Shown here: positions 45,426-53,968 of the stretch, in pieces
Numbering within the stretch: the first letter of the stretch is position 1
Layout of the letters: each line of letters begins with the position of its first letter
Assembly: GCF_003020125.1 (NCBI RefSeq)
Contig: NZ_PYFW01000001.1
Location: 1,984,001 to 2,048,000 of the forward strand
Direction of reading: 5' to 3'
From: Bradyrhizobium sp. MOS003
Lineage (GTDB): Bacteria; Pseudomonadota; Alphaproteobacteria; Rhizobiales; Xanthobacteraceae
Length of the DNA: 64,000 nucleotides
Notes under the pieces: model-generated
Databases searched by the model: none
The model's input: the letters and a program-made list of their open reading frames with translations, nothing else
Told to the model about the DNA's origin: nothing
Made by a program: the position numbers and the translations under genes

Positions 45426-45725
45426 TCACTGGTCGGCGTCGTCGCGGGGCGGCCATTCGATCAGGGCGACCGTCAGTTTGCTGAGGTCGTCGGCGAACTC
45501 AGGGTCGGCCTTGAGCTCGTCCAGCGTGCGCGGTGGGGGAAGCTGCCGGCCGTCCGCGATCAGCTCCTGCGCATAGAAGGCGAGCGCCTCGGGTGCACTT
45601 TCCAGGGCCTCCTCGACATCGTCACCGCCGGAAATGCAGCCGGGGAGGTCCGGAAACCACAGGCTGACGGCGTCGGGATCGGTGTCCTCGATGATGGCAA
45701 CATACAGAGCCATGTCGTGGCTCAC
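45426..45725 (-). CDS. HicB-like antitoxin without adjacent HicA
   Basis: This protein of 99 residues (95 from the inner ATG at 45713) has a HicB-like partial RNase H fold: YVAIIEDTDPDAVSLWFPDLPGCISGGDDVEEALESAPEALAFY. The central LPGCISGGDDVEEAL matches HicB antitoxins. A C-terminal acidic segment follows, with no clear DNA-binding domain. No HicA toxin (dsRBD-like, 60-80 residues) is seen on either side, so this is a solitary copy. A GTG at 45725 overlaps the uvrD stop (GTGA), which hints at read-through translation from the helicase gene. Confidence 0.85.
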   Translation of the reverse strand: MSHDMALYVAIIEDTDPDAVSLWFPDLPGCISGGDDVEEALESAPEALAFYAQELIADGRQLPPPRTLDELKADPEFADDLSKLTVALIEWPPRDDADQ

Positions 45726-48304
45726 GCCCGCTGCACGAAACTGTCCACGACCTTCTTCTCGCCGGCCTTGTCGAAGTGGATCGTGAGCTTGTTACCGTCG
45801 ATCTTGGTGACGTGGCCGTAACCGAATTTCTGGTGGAAGACGCGGTCGGACAGCGAGAAGTCCGAGGTCGTGCCGGTCGATTTGGCGACCAGCTCGCCCT
45901 CGATGGTCATCGGACCGCGGCGGCGTGAGGAGAAGCTGCCGAAGTCGGGGCCCGACGACGCGGAGGACGAGAACGTCGCGGACTCTTCCTCGAAGCCGCT
46001 CCCTCCGCCGCCGTTGCGGCCGCCACCCCGATTGCGGTTGGCTTGCGCGCGCTGCCAGCCCGGCGTCGAATAAGTCGAGCCGAAGGCTTCCATGTCGTCG
46101 AAGCGCGAGGCGCCGTAACCGCCAGTGCCGCCCCAGGCCGAGCCGCCCTTGGATTCGGTGATCTCGACATTGGCCGCCGACAGCTCATCGAGGAAGCGCG
46201 AGGGGATCGTGGTCGACCAGGTGCCGTGGATGCGGCGGTTGGTGGCGAAATAAATCATGGCGCGACGGCGGGCGCGGGTCAGGCCGACATGGCCGAGCCG
46301 GCGCTCTTCCTCCAGCCCCGCGCGGCCCTGTTCGTCCAGCGTGCGCTGGCTCGGGAAAAGACCCTCTTCCCAGCCCGGCAGGAAAACGTTGTCGAATTCG
46401 AGTCCCTTGGCCGAGTGCAGCGTCATCAGCGATACCGCGTCTTCGTCGGCGCCGCTGTCACGGTCCATCACCAGCGAGATGTGCTCGAGGAAGCCTTGCA
46501 GGTTCTCGAACTCCTCCATCGAGCGCACCAGCTCCTTCAGGTTCTCCAGCCGGCCCGCGGCGTCAGCCGAACGGTCCTTCTGCCACATCTCGGTATAGCC
46601 GCTCTCGTCGAGCACGATCTGGGCGAGGTCGGTGTGCGCGGTGACCTCGCGCTGGGCCCGCCAGCGGTCGAACTGGGCGACGACCTCGCGCAGACTTCCG
46701 CGCGCTTTCGGCTTCAGCTCGTCGGTCTCGACCACGGCACGCGCCGCATCGAACAAGGGAATGCGGCGCTTGCGGGCGTGGTCGTGCAGCATCTGCACGG
46801 TGGCATCGCCAAGTCCCCGCTTGGGCACGTTGACGATGCGCTCGAAGGCGAGGTCGTCGGCCGGCGAGTTGATGACGCGCAAGTACGCCAGCGCGTCGCG
46901 GATTTCGGCGCGCTCGTAAAAGCGCGGGCCGCCGATGACGCGATAGGGCAGGCCGAGCGTGACGAAGCGGTCTTCGAACTCGCGCATCTGATAGGAGGCG
47001 CGCACCAGAATGGCGACCTCATTGAGCTTCTCGCCCTTGCGCTGGATCTGCTCGATCTCCTCGCCGATGCCGCGGGCTTCCTCTTCCGAATCCCACGAGC
47101 CCGTCACGGTGACCTTCTCGCCGTCCTGGTCCTCGGTGCGCAGCGTCTTGCCGAGCCGGCCTTCATTGTGTGCGATCAGATGCGAGGCGGCGGCTAGGAT
47201 GTGGCCGGTCGAGCGGTAGTTGCGCTCGAGGCGAATGACCTTGGCGCCAGGGAAGTCATGGTCGAAGCGCAGGATGTTGTCGACCTCGGCGCCGCGCCAG
47301 CCATAGATCGACTGGTCGTCGTCGCCAACGCAGCAGATGTTCTTGACGTGAGGCTTGTTGTTCGCATCGGGCAGCGCAACATCACTATGCTCGTCATCGC
47401 CGGGCCCATGCGAAGCGTCGAGACCCGGTGATCCACCGTCTGAAGACGCAATGGATTGCCGGGGCAAGCCCGGCAATGACGGGTTGGAAGACGGCGCCTG
47501 CGACAGCAGCCGCAGCCACAGATATTGCGCGACGTTGGTGTCCTGATATTCGTCGACCAGGATGAATTTGAAGCGCTGCTGGTACTGCCGCAGAATATCC
47601 GGGTGCTCGCGGAAGATGCGGATGTCCTCGAGCAGCAGATCGCCGAAATCGGCCGCATTCAAAATCTTCAGCCGCTCCTGATAGCTCGCATACAGCTTCC
47701 CGCCCTTGCCGTTGGCAAAGATCGCGGCTTCTCCGGCCGGCACCTGCGACGGCGTCAGGCCGCGGTTCTTCCAGCCGTCGATCAGGCCGGCGAGCATGCG
47801 TGCCGGCCAGCGCTTGTCGTCGATGTTGTCGGCCTGCAGCAGTTGCTTCAGCAGCCGCACCTGGTCGTCGGTGTCCAGCACGGTGAAGTTCGACTTGAGC
47901 TGCGCCAGCTCGGCATGGGTTCGCAGGATACGGCCGCCGATGGAGTGGAAGGTGCCGAGCCAAGGCATGCCCTCGACGGCGTGGCCGAGCATCTGGCCGA
48001 GCCGGTGCTTCATCTCGCGCGCGGCCTTGTTGGTGAAGGTCACCGACAGGATCTCGGCGGGGCGGGCGCGGCCCTGGCTCAGGATATGGGCGATCCGCGT
48101 CGTCAGCACGCGCGTCTTGCCGGTGCCGGCGCCGGCCAGCACCAGGACCGGGCCGTCCAGTGTCTCCACGGCCTCGCGCTGCTCGGGATTAAGCCCGGAC
48201 AGATATTTCGGGCCCACCGAGGCGCGCGCACGTGCGGCGATGCCGCCGGCTGCGGGCTGGTGGTCGGGTACGGTCTGGGTCGTGATTTTGCTCGGCTCGG
48301 TCAT
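45722..48304 (-). CDS. uvrD: UvrD/Rep/PcrA-type DNA helicase carrying a repeat insertion
   Basis: This superfamily 1A 3'-5' helicase of about 860 residues acts in nucleotide excision and mismatch repair. Motif I is GAGTGKTR (58-65). [23 protein letters not shown] (motif II), [16 protein letters not shown] (III), ERNYRS (IV) and [23 protein letters not shown] (V) follow, with [12 protein letters not shown] (VI). The C-terminus has a PcrA-type Tudor-like end ([12 protein letters not shown]). An insertion at about residues 275-305, between motifs II and III, is an in-frame palindromic repeat. ATG 48304 is chosen; ATG 48313 is three codons upstream. Confidence 0.95.
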   Translation of the reverse strand: MTEPSKITTQTVPDHQPAAGGIAARARASVGPKYLSGLNPEQREAVETLDGPVLVLAGAGTGKTRVLTTRIAHILSQGRARPAEILSVTFTNKAAREMKHRLGQMLGHAVEGMPWLGTFHSIGGRILRTHAELAQLKSNFTVLDTDDQVRLLKQLLQADNIDDKRWPARMLAGLIDGWKNRGLTPSQVPAGEAAIFANGKGGKLYASYQERLKILNAADFGDLLLEDIRIFREHPDILRQYQQRFKFILVDEYQDTNVAQYLWLRLLSQAPSSNPSLPGLPRQSIASSDGGSPGLDASHGPGDDEHSDVALPDANNKPHVKNICCVGDDDQSIYGWRGAEVDNILRFDHDFPGAKVIRLERNYRSTGHILAAASHLIAHNEGRLGKTLRTEDQDGEKVTVTGSWDSEEEARGIGEEIEQIQRKGEKLNEVAILVRASYQMREFEDRFVTLGLPYRVIGGPRFYERAEIRDALAYLRVINSPADDLAFERIVNVPKRGLGDATVQMLHDHARKRRIPLFDAARAVVETDELKPKARGSLREVVAQFDRWRAQREVTAHTDLAQIVLDESGYTEMWQKDRSADAAGRLENLKELVRSMEEFENLQGFLEHISLVMDRDSGADEDAVSLMTLHSAKGLEFDNVFLPGWEEGLFPSQRTLDEQGRAGLEEERRLGHVGLTRARRRAMIYFATNRRIHGTWSTTIPSRFLDELSAANVEITESKGGSAWGGTGGYGASRFDDMEAFGSTYSTPGWQRAQANRNRGGGRNGGGGSGFEEESATFSSSASSGPDFGSFSSRRRGPMTIEGELVAKSTGTTSDFSLSDRVFHQKFGYGHVTKIDGNKLTIHFDKAGEKKVVDSFVQRA
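47392..47481. repeat. 90-bp palindromic repeat inside uvrD, family B
   Basis: The left end CGTCATCGCCGGGC and right end GCCCGGCAATGACG are inverted with one mismatch, and the inner ATTGCCGGGGCAAGCCCGGCAAT is itself a perfect palindrome around a short centre. It is 90 bases long, exactly 30 codons, and lies in frame within uvrD. It is translated as a Gly/Pro/Ser-rich segment ([16 protein letters not shown] and so on). The termini match the murG-murC repeat at 3341-3492. Confidence 0.9.
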
Positions 48305-48545
48305 GCGAATCATTGGCCCCACGATGGCACCGCGGGGTGGCGGAAGGGAGCCTTCTAACAGGGATCGATGCCTATATGGGGCCGCGGAACGAGGTTTTCC
48401 ACGTGCACGGCGAGCCAATTTGTTCCGGGGGCCCTTGCGAATTTCCGCGCCGTGCTGGCCGGAACAATTGTTCCAGCGTCGAGATTGTTTGGGCAGGTGG
48501 TGCGGCCCGCCGCGCCAGAGCAAACATCAAGACGAGGGTTTTACC

Positions 48546-48719
48546 ATGCTTGGCTGGGTTGTGACATTTCTGGTTATCGCATTGATCGCCGGCATCTTGG
48601 GCTTCGGCGGCATCGCCGGCGCTTCGATCGAGATCGCCAAGATCATCTTCTTCATCGCGATCGTTCTATTCTTGGTCTCGGCCGTGGTCGGCCTGGCCCG
48701 CGGCCGCAACAGGGTTTGA
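48546..48719 (+). CDS. DUF1328 small membrane protein (YtjA-like)
   Basis: This 57-residue protein consists almost entirely of two membrane helices ([16 protein letters not shown] and [19 protein letters not shown]) joined by [11 protein letters not shown], ending with RGRNRV. It matches the DUF1328/YtjA family, widespread and of unknown function, often stress-linked. The ATG has a GAGGG ribosome site. It is divergent from uvrD across 241 bases that contain no other gene. Confidence 0.92.
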   Translation: MLGWVVTFLVIALIAGILGFGGIAGASIEIAKIIFFIAIVLFLVSAVVGLARGRNRV

Positions 48720-48785
48720 TCGCGATCATGCGAGCGCGCGCGAGCCTAACGTGACGGGCTCGCGCCACTTCGCTTCCAACAGGCG

Positions 48786-49619
48786 TCAACGCCTCGTGAT
48801 GACGACCTCCAGATACTCGCTGGGTACGACCATGCTGCCATCTTGGGCCTTGTTCGCGGATGCGATGAGCCGCAACAGATCCTGCGTCAGGCTTGCCTGT
48901 TGATTGGCATCCAGGGCCGCATAGGCCTTCAGGACGGGGCCATAAAAGGTCTTGAACACTTCGAGGAAGTGCTCTGGCGAGCGATACCGGAAGGTGAATT
49001 GCCGATTTTCGGCCCGTATCTCGGCCGCGCCGGCGGCAAATAGTCGTTCCAGATGTGGACGGGTGCCCCACAGCGCCGGCGACAATGCGCCGGATGGCGG
49101 CGGCAGATACTTGCCGAGCGTCTTGAATACCTGTCCGATGAAACCGTCCGGCCTCCAGTTGGCGAGCCCGATTTTGCCGCCGCTCCGGCACACCCGCAGC
49201 ATCTCACCTGCCGCCTTGGCGTGATCGGGCGTGAACATCACGCCGAAGGTGGACACCACCGCATCGAAGGTCCCGTCGGCAAAGCTCAATTGCTCTGCAT
49301 CCGCTTCCTTGAATTCGATCGCGAGGCCATCGGCTATCGCGCGGGCGCGCGCACGATCGAGCAGGGCTGGAACGTAGTCGGTCGAGATGACATGGCACCA
49401 ACGGCGCGCAGCGGCCAGCGAAGCGTTGCCGTTGCCGGCGGCGACGTCGAGAACCGACTGTCCGGCGCGGATATCCATCGCCTCGCACAGCTCTTCGCCG
49501 ACGATCTGAAGCGTGGTGCCGACGACGGCGTAGTCGCCTGACGACCAGGCGCCCTGCTGCCGGGTCTTTAGGGCCGCGAGATCGATCGCGGGGGCCTGGG
49601 CGGTTGCGGAAATGGTCAT
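48786..49619 (-). CDS. SAM-dependent methyltransferase (class I)
   Basis: This 277-residue class I methyltransferase has motif I SVLDVAAGNGNASLAAA (about 55-71), motif II ISTDYVPALLDRARARA, DAEQLSFADGTFDAVVSTFGVMF and GKIGLANWRPDGFIG. These match UbiE-like or generic small-molecule methyltransferases; the substrate is unknown. It is divergent from an AraC-TPR regulator, with 193 bases between the start codons, so that regulator may control it. Confidence 0.88.
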   Translation of the reverse strand: MTISATAQAPAIDLAALKTRQQGAWSSGDYAVVGTTLQIVGEELCEAMDIRAGQSVLDVAAGNGNASLAAARRWCHVISTDYVPALLDRARARAIADGLAIEFKEADAEQLSFADGTFDAVVSTFGVMFTPDHAKAAGEMLRVCRSGGKIGLANWRPDGFIGQVFKTLGKYLPPPSGALSPALWGTRPHLERLFAAGAAEIRAENRQFTFRYRSPEHFLEVFKTFYGPVLKAYAALDANQQASLTQDLLRLIASANKAQDGSMVVPSEYLEVVITRR

Positions 49620-49812
49620 GATCGGGATCCTTTTCAGTGTTCGCGATCCTGCACCCGCAGGAATTTGAGCGGCGCGAATAGGCCTGCGCGTGCTGGTCCC
49701 AGGGAACTTGGCCGCGAAGGTCCTTGCGGACTATCCGTTTCGCGACAGGACTATCCGCATCCGTGAACTTTTCGTCCGGAAGCAAGACCACTTTCTGAAG
49801 GAGGCTGACGCG

Positions 49813-51339
49813 ATGACTGGAAGCGATGATCGCCCATCGGGTCCGCTCCCGCGCAGCGTGCGGACCGCTCTGGATGCGATGTCCAACACCAGCGAGCGCC
49901 GCTGGACCGTCGCCGAACTCGCCGTGCTCGCGGGCGTATCGGGTCGTACCCTGCAGCGGCATTGCAGGACGTTTCTCGGCAAATCGCCGCAGGAGATCAT
50001 GCGCGACCGGAGCTTTGACTGCGCGCGGCGCGAGTTTTTGCGCGGGCGGCCCGAAACGCGGGTGATGGACGTGGCCCTGCGCTGCGGATTCACCCACTTC
50101 GGCCGATTCTCGATCGGATATCGGCACAGATTCGGTGAAACACCGTCCGAGACGATTAGCCGCCAGGTGCGTCTTGCGGACGGGTTGAAGTCGAGGTGGC
50201 AGGGGGGCAGGACCTCGTGGGATGAGCCCATGATCCATCTTGGCCCGATCGAGGCCGATTCCTCCATTCGGCCTCGGGTGGACGATATCGCCGACGAGAT
50301 TGCTGTCGCCATGATGCGGATCGGGATGCCGGTTGCGGCCGAGCCGCGTTCGGCGCGCTATCAGCTGGTCGGAGCGGTGAGGGGGACCGGCCGCGGCCAG
50401 CGGCTCCTGCTCCGTCTGATCGACCGGCACGGCGGCCGTCAGATCTGGGCGCATCGCATCGACGATCCTGTTGGTGCGTCAGCCGACATCGAACGATTGG
50501 CCGCTGGCGTGGTCGGCGCCTTGCAGCCCGGCCTGCGTGCGGCCGAAATCGACCAGGTGCTGGTCCGACCGCTGGCCGAACTCGGCCCTCGCGAACTTGC
50601 CCTGCGCGCAATGCCGGGTGTGCTCTCGCTCGACGAAGCCGGAAATGCCCGCGCGCTGGAACTGCTGGAACGCGCTCTGGCGTGCGACCCATCGCACGCG
50701 CTCTCCGCTGCGCTTGCGGCCTGGGTCCATGCTCAGCGGGTGGTCTACCACTTCACCGCAGACATTCGGGAAGACCGGGCGCGAGGCCTGGAATTGGCCC
50801 GGCGGGCACAAACCCGTTCCTCCGATCCGACCGTCCTCGCGGTGGTCGGAACAGCGCTGACCCTGCTCGACAAACTCGACGGCGCGGCACTCGTAATCCA
50901 GAAGGCGCTGGCGGCCAATGGCGCCTCCGCCTGGGCGTGGAGTCGCAGCGGATGGCTCGACGTCTACCGGGGCGATTCAGACTCGGCGATCGAACGCTTC
51001 AAGATCGCCCTCGACCTGGCGCCGCAGGATCCTCTCGCCTTCAACAGCACCATCGGGATCGGCTGTGCCTATTTCTATGCCGGCAACTATGCCGCCGCAG
51101 CGCGCTGGCAGGCGCGGGGCCTGGCTGAGCATCCGTCGGCAGCCTGGGTGCACCGGACATTGTGTCCCGCCTATGTCCTGACCGGTGCGCGCCCGGAAGC
51201 CGGCCGAAGCCTTGGAGCGCTGCGATCGAGCTATCCCGACCTCACCCTGTCGCAAGTGCAGCTCGGCATGCCGCCCCTGCAGCAGACCTATCGGGATCTC
51301 ATTCTCGAAGCGCTCTCGGAGGCCGGCCTGCCCGATTAG
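49813..51339 (+). CDS. AraC-type DNA-binding protein fused to TPR region
   Basis: This 508-residue protein starts at ATG 49813, which has a strong AAGGAGG site. An AraC-type helix-turn-helix domain is at the N-terminus (about 20-115): RRWTVAELAVLAGVSGRTL, DVALRCGFTHFGRFSIGYR and FGETPSETI. The middle (about 160-230) resembles the linker of CadC/adenylate-cyclase-like TPR regulators (GRQIWAHRIDDPVGASADIERLA), and the rest is TPR repeats (ALELLERALACDPSHALSAAL, SAIERFKIALDLAPQDPLAF). AraC proteins usually carry the HTH at the C-terminus, so the order is unusual. The divergent methyltransferase is a probable target. Confidence 0.85.
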   Translation: MTGSDDRPSGPLPRSVRTALDAMSNTSERRWTVAELAVLAGVSGRTLQRHCRTFLGKSPQEIMRDRSFDCARREFLRGRPETRVMDVALRCGFTHFGRFSIGYRHRFGETPSETISRQVRLADGLKSRWQGGRTSWDEPMIHLGPIEADSSIRPRVDDIADEIAVAMMRIGMPVAAEPRSARYQLVGAVRGTGRGQRLLLRLIDRHGGRQIWAHRIDDPVGASADIERLAAGVVGALQPGLRAAEIDQVLVRPLAELGPRELALRAMPGVLSLDEAGNARALELLERALACDPSHALSAALAAWVHAQRVVYHFTADIREDRARGLELARRAQTRSSDPTVLAVVGTALTLLDKLDGAALVIQKALAANGASAWAWSRSGWLDVYRGDSDSAIERFKIALDLAPQDPLAFNSTIGIGCAYFYAGNYAAAARWQARGLAEHPSAAWVHRTLCPAYVLTGARPEAGRSLGALRSSYPDLTLSQVQLGMPPLQQTYRDLILEALSEAGLPD

Positions 51340-51349
51340 CGCGGGACTT

Positions 51350-51859
51350 TCACCCAAGCTTGGCCGGCATCGCGATGCTGCGCCCGATACCTTCCGGCCG
51401 CGGCGCCGCACCATGCGCCTTGCGCACGGCCTGGATCCGCTCGCGGATATCGGGCGGGAACGGCGCCACCTTGCGCGCCGTCATGTCCATGTGCAGCGAC
51501 ATGTTCTCGGAGGTCGCCGACAGCCAGCCCTCGGTCGCATGCCGCATCTCCTCGAACGTGTGCAGGCGTTTGTCGTCGGCCTCCAGCAGCCAGACCCAGA
51601 CCTGCACGGGATCGCCGAGGTGGATTTCGCGCAAATACCGCACGTGGCATTCGGCAGTGAAGGTCGAACCGCCGCGCTCCTTCATGTAAGCCGGCCCGAT
51701 GCCGAGTTCGGTCCAGAGCTGGTCGATCGCGCGGTCGAACATCACGTTGTAATAGGCCATGTTGAGATGGCCGTTATAGTCGATCCATTGCGGCTCGATC
51801 TGCATGATCGAGGCGCGGAACGGTTCGGCCTTCGGCGCGGAGGCGGCAGTCTCGGGCAT
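51350..51859 (-). CDS. Hotdog-fold acyl-CoA thioesterase
   Basis: This 169-residue hotdog thioesterase has the 4HBT-type segment IDYNGHLNMAYYNVMFDRAID, with the Asp/His region near the active site, and VRYLREIHLGDPVQVWVWLLEADD. ATG 51859 is chosen for its AAGGA site; upstream frame is spurious. Acyl-CoA hydrolysis is likely, and carnitine-related thioesterases of the same fold are close, but the chain length is unknown. It is divergent from the D-lactate dehydrogenase-like gene by 83 bases. Confidence 0.85.
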   Translation of the reverse strand: MPETAASAPKAEPFRASIMQIEPQWIDYNGHLNMAYYNVMFDRAIDQLWTELGIGPAYMKERGGSTFTAECHVRYLREIHLGDPVQVWVWLLEADDKRLHTFEEMRHATEGWLSATSENMSLHMDMTARKVAPFPPDIRERIQAVRKAHGAAPRPEGIGRSIAMPAKLG

Positions 51860-51942
51860 CGTTTCCTTCCAGCTATGCGTCCGGTCGCTTGACTTGACCG
51901 GCTTTATGTCCTTTGCCACGGTTCTTCTGTCGGGAGGAATTC

Positions 51943-53367
51943 GTGGGCACCACCATCACCAATAATCCGCCGCGGCCGGAGCCGAAAGCCCTCGCGAGCG
52001 CACTGGAGCAGCTTGCCGCACGCTTCGGCAACCGCCTCATCACCTCGCAGGCCGTCCGCGAGCAGCACGGCCATACCACCACCTGGATTCCCAACCAGCC
52101 GCCGGACGGCGTGGTGATGGCGCAGGAGACCGCGGACATCCAGGATGTCGTGCGGATCTGCGCCAAAAATCACGTCCCCGTCATTGCCTTCGGCACCGGT
52201 ACCTCGCTCGAGGGCCAGGTCAACGCACCCGCCGGCGGTATCTCGATCGACCTGCGCGACATGAATAAGGTGCTCGCGGTTCATGCCGAGGACCTCGACT
52301 GCGTGATCCAGCCCGGCGTCACCCGCAAGGCGCTGAACGAGCATCTGCGCGACCAGGGCCTGTTCTTCCCGATCGATCCCGGCGCCGATGCCTCGCTCGG
52401 CGGCATGGCCTCGACCCGCGCCTCCGGCACCAATGCGGTGCGCTACGGCACCATGCGCGATAGCGTGCTGGCGCTGAAGGTGGTGCGAGGCGACGGCGAG
52501 ATCATCACGACCGGCACGCGCGCCAAGAAGTCATCGGCGGGCTACGACCTGACGCATCTGTTCGTCGGCGCCGAAGGCACGCTCGGCATCATCTCCGAAT
52601 TGACCATCCGCCTGCGCGGCATCCCCGAGACCATCGCGGCCGGCGCGGTGTCGTTCGGGAGCGTGCATGGGGCCTGTCAGGCCGTGATCCTGGCGATCCA
52701 GACCGGCATTCCCGTGGCGCGCATCGAGTTGCTTAACGCCGCACAGGTGAAGGCCTGCAATGCCTATTCGAAGTTGACGCTGCCGGAGACGCCGCTGCTG
52801 TTGATGGAATTCCACGGCAGCGAGATCGAAGTCGCCGAGCAGTCCAAGGCCTTCGGCGAGATCGCCAGGGATTGCGGCGGCGGCGATTTCTCGTGGACCA
52901 CCAAGCCGGAAGACCGCACGAAACTGTGGCAGGCGCGGCATGACGCCTATTGGTCGGTGAAGGCGCTGCGGCCCGGCGACAGCATCGGCGTGGTCGCGAC
53001 CGATGTCTGCGTGCCGATCTCGCGGCTCGCCGATTGCGTCGGCGAGACCGAGGAAGATCTCAAACGGCTCAACTTGCTGTCGCCGATCGTCGGCCATGTC
53101 GGCGACGGTAATTTCCACTGCTCTCTCGTGTGCGACACCAACGACGCCGCCGAGATGGCGCGCGGCGAGGAGTTCATGCATCGCCTGGTCGAGCGCGCGC
53201 AAGCGATGGACGGTACCTGCACCGGCGAGCACGGCATCGGCCAGGGCAAGCAGAAATATCTCGAGGCCGAGCTCGGGCCTGAGGCGCTCGATGCGATGCG
53301 GGCGCTGAAGAAGGCGCTCGATCCGCTCAACATCTTCAACCCCGGCAAGATCGTGCCGGAGGCGTAG
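51943..53367 (+). CDS. FAD-binding D-lactate/glycolate dehydrogenase-type oxidoreductase
   Basis: This 474-residue protein starts at GTG 51943, which follows an excellent GGGAGGA site; the in-frame ATG ten codons earlier has none. The FAD-binding type 4 domain shows VIAFGTGTSLEGQ and DPGADASLGGMASTRASGTNAVRYG, and the C-terminal FAD-oxidase domain shows VGHVGDGNFHCSLV and TCTGEHGIGQGKQKYLEAELG. These are the signatures of D-lactate dehydrogenase (cytochrome) and glycolate oxidase GlcD. No GlcE/GlcF partners follow, which favours D-lactate dehydrogenase. A 120-residue gene follows at 51 bases. Confidence 0.88.
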   Translation: MGTTITNNPPRPEPKALASALEQLAARFGNRLITSQAVREQHGHTTTWIPNQPPDGVVMAQETADIQDVVRICAKNHVPVIAFGTGTSLEGQVNAPAGGISIDLRDMNKVLAVHAEDLDCVIQPGVTRKALNEHLRDQGLFFPIDPGADASLGGMASTRASGTNAVRYGTMRDSVLALKVVRGDGEIITTGTRAKKSSAGYDLTHLFVGAEGTLGIISELTIRLRGIPETIAAGAVSFGSVHGACQAVILAIQTGIPVARIELLNAAQVKACNAYSKLTLPETPLLLMEFHGSEIEVAEQSKAFGEIARDCGGGDFSWTTKPEDRTKLWQARHDAYWSVKALRPGDSIGVVATDVCVPISRLADCVGETEEDLKRLNLLSPIVGHVGDGNFHCSLVCDTNDAAEMARGEEFMHRLVERAQAMDGTCTGEHGIGQGKQKYLEAELGPEALDAMRALKKALDPLNIFNPGKIVPEA

Positions 53368-53418
53368 CGCGCAGGCCGAGCGCCGTTTATGCTCGCTCCA
53401 TCGGCTACGGAGCGGGCA

Positions 53419-53781
53419 ATGCGCTGGTTCGCGCGAAAGACGCGACGGGACATCTGGGACGAAGCGATCGAAGCCCCACTCGGCGACATCGATGCCGCCG
53501 AGCGCATCCGCGCGATCTGCGATGCCGCGGCCCCGAGCGCCACACATGCTGCGCAGGGCGACAAGCGCGAGGGCGAGCGCTACGAGCGCGCGGCCAAGGT
53601 CGCGATGGAAATCGCGATGAAGATCTCGGATGGACTGATGCGCGACGATGGCGTTCACCGCATCGTCGATCTCTGCATGACGGCCGACGACCTCAAGACT
53701 GCACAGATCCTGTTCCGCGCGATCCATGCCAGCTGGATTCGCGAGACGATCCAGCGGGATCACCCGACGCTGATATCGTAA
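53419..53781 (+). CDS. Hypothetical protein (120 residues)
   Basis: This soluble, mostly helical protein starts at ATG 53419, which has GGAGCGGGC upstream; an ATG ten codons earlier lacks a site. It reads MRWFARKTRRDIWDEAIEAP, followed by helices with many Ala/Asp/Arg (ERYERAAKVAMEIAMKISDG, DDLKTAQILFRAIHASW) and ends DHPTLIS. I recognise no family. Codon use is normal for the region. It probably shares a transcript with the flavoprotein. Confidence 0.6.
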   Translation: MRWFARKTRRDIWDEAIEAPLGDIDAAERIRAICDAAAPSATHAAQGDKREGERYERAAKVAMEIAMKISDGLMRDDGVHRIVDLCMTADDLKTAQILFRAIHASWIRETIQRDHPTLIS

Positions 53782-53803
53782 GGGGCGACCGTCGCTAATC
53801 GGG

Positions 53804-53927
53804 AGGTGCGCTCCCTCCCCCGCTTGCGGGGGAGGGTTGGGGAGAGGGTATCTCCGCAACGGGACAGCCCCCTAGAAGAGAAAGCCCTCACCCGGCGATC
53901 TCTGCCGCAAGCGGGCGAGGTGCACCG
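53804..53927. repeat. 124-bp palindromic repeat, family F
   Basis: GGTGCGCTCCCTCCCCCGCTTGCGG on the left pairs with CCGCAAGCGGGCGAGGTGCACC on the right. The left arm itself contains CCCTCCCCC-GCTTGC-GGGGGAGGG, a strong hairpin, and the right half has AAAGCCCTCACCCGG. It lies in the convergent gap between the 120-residue gene and the SulP gene and may terminate both. Confidence 0.85.
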
Positions 53928-53968
53928 AGACCGCGGCACGACCGGTTCGACTCAAAAACCCGCTGACT

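Noticed and set aside
48360-48545. Short frames before the DUF1328 gene considered as a leader peptide
   Set aside because: No good ribosome sites. The DUF1328 ATG has its own GAGGG.
53804-53927. Considered as a CRISPR-like or tandem repeat
   Set aside because: There is only one inverted pair and no spacers, so it is a single palindromic element.
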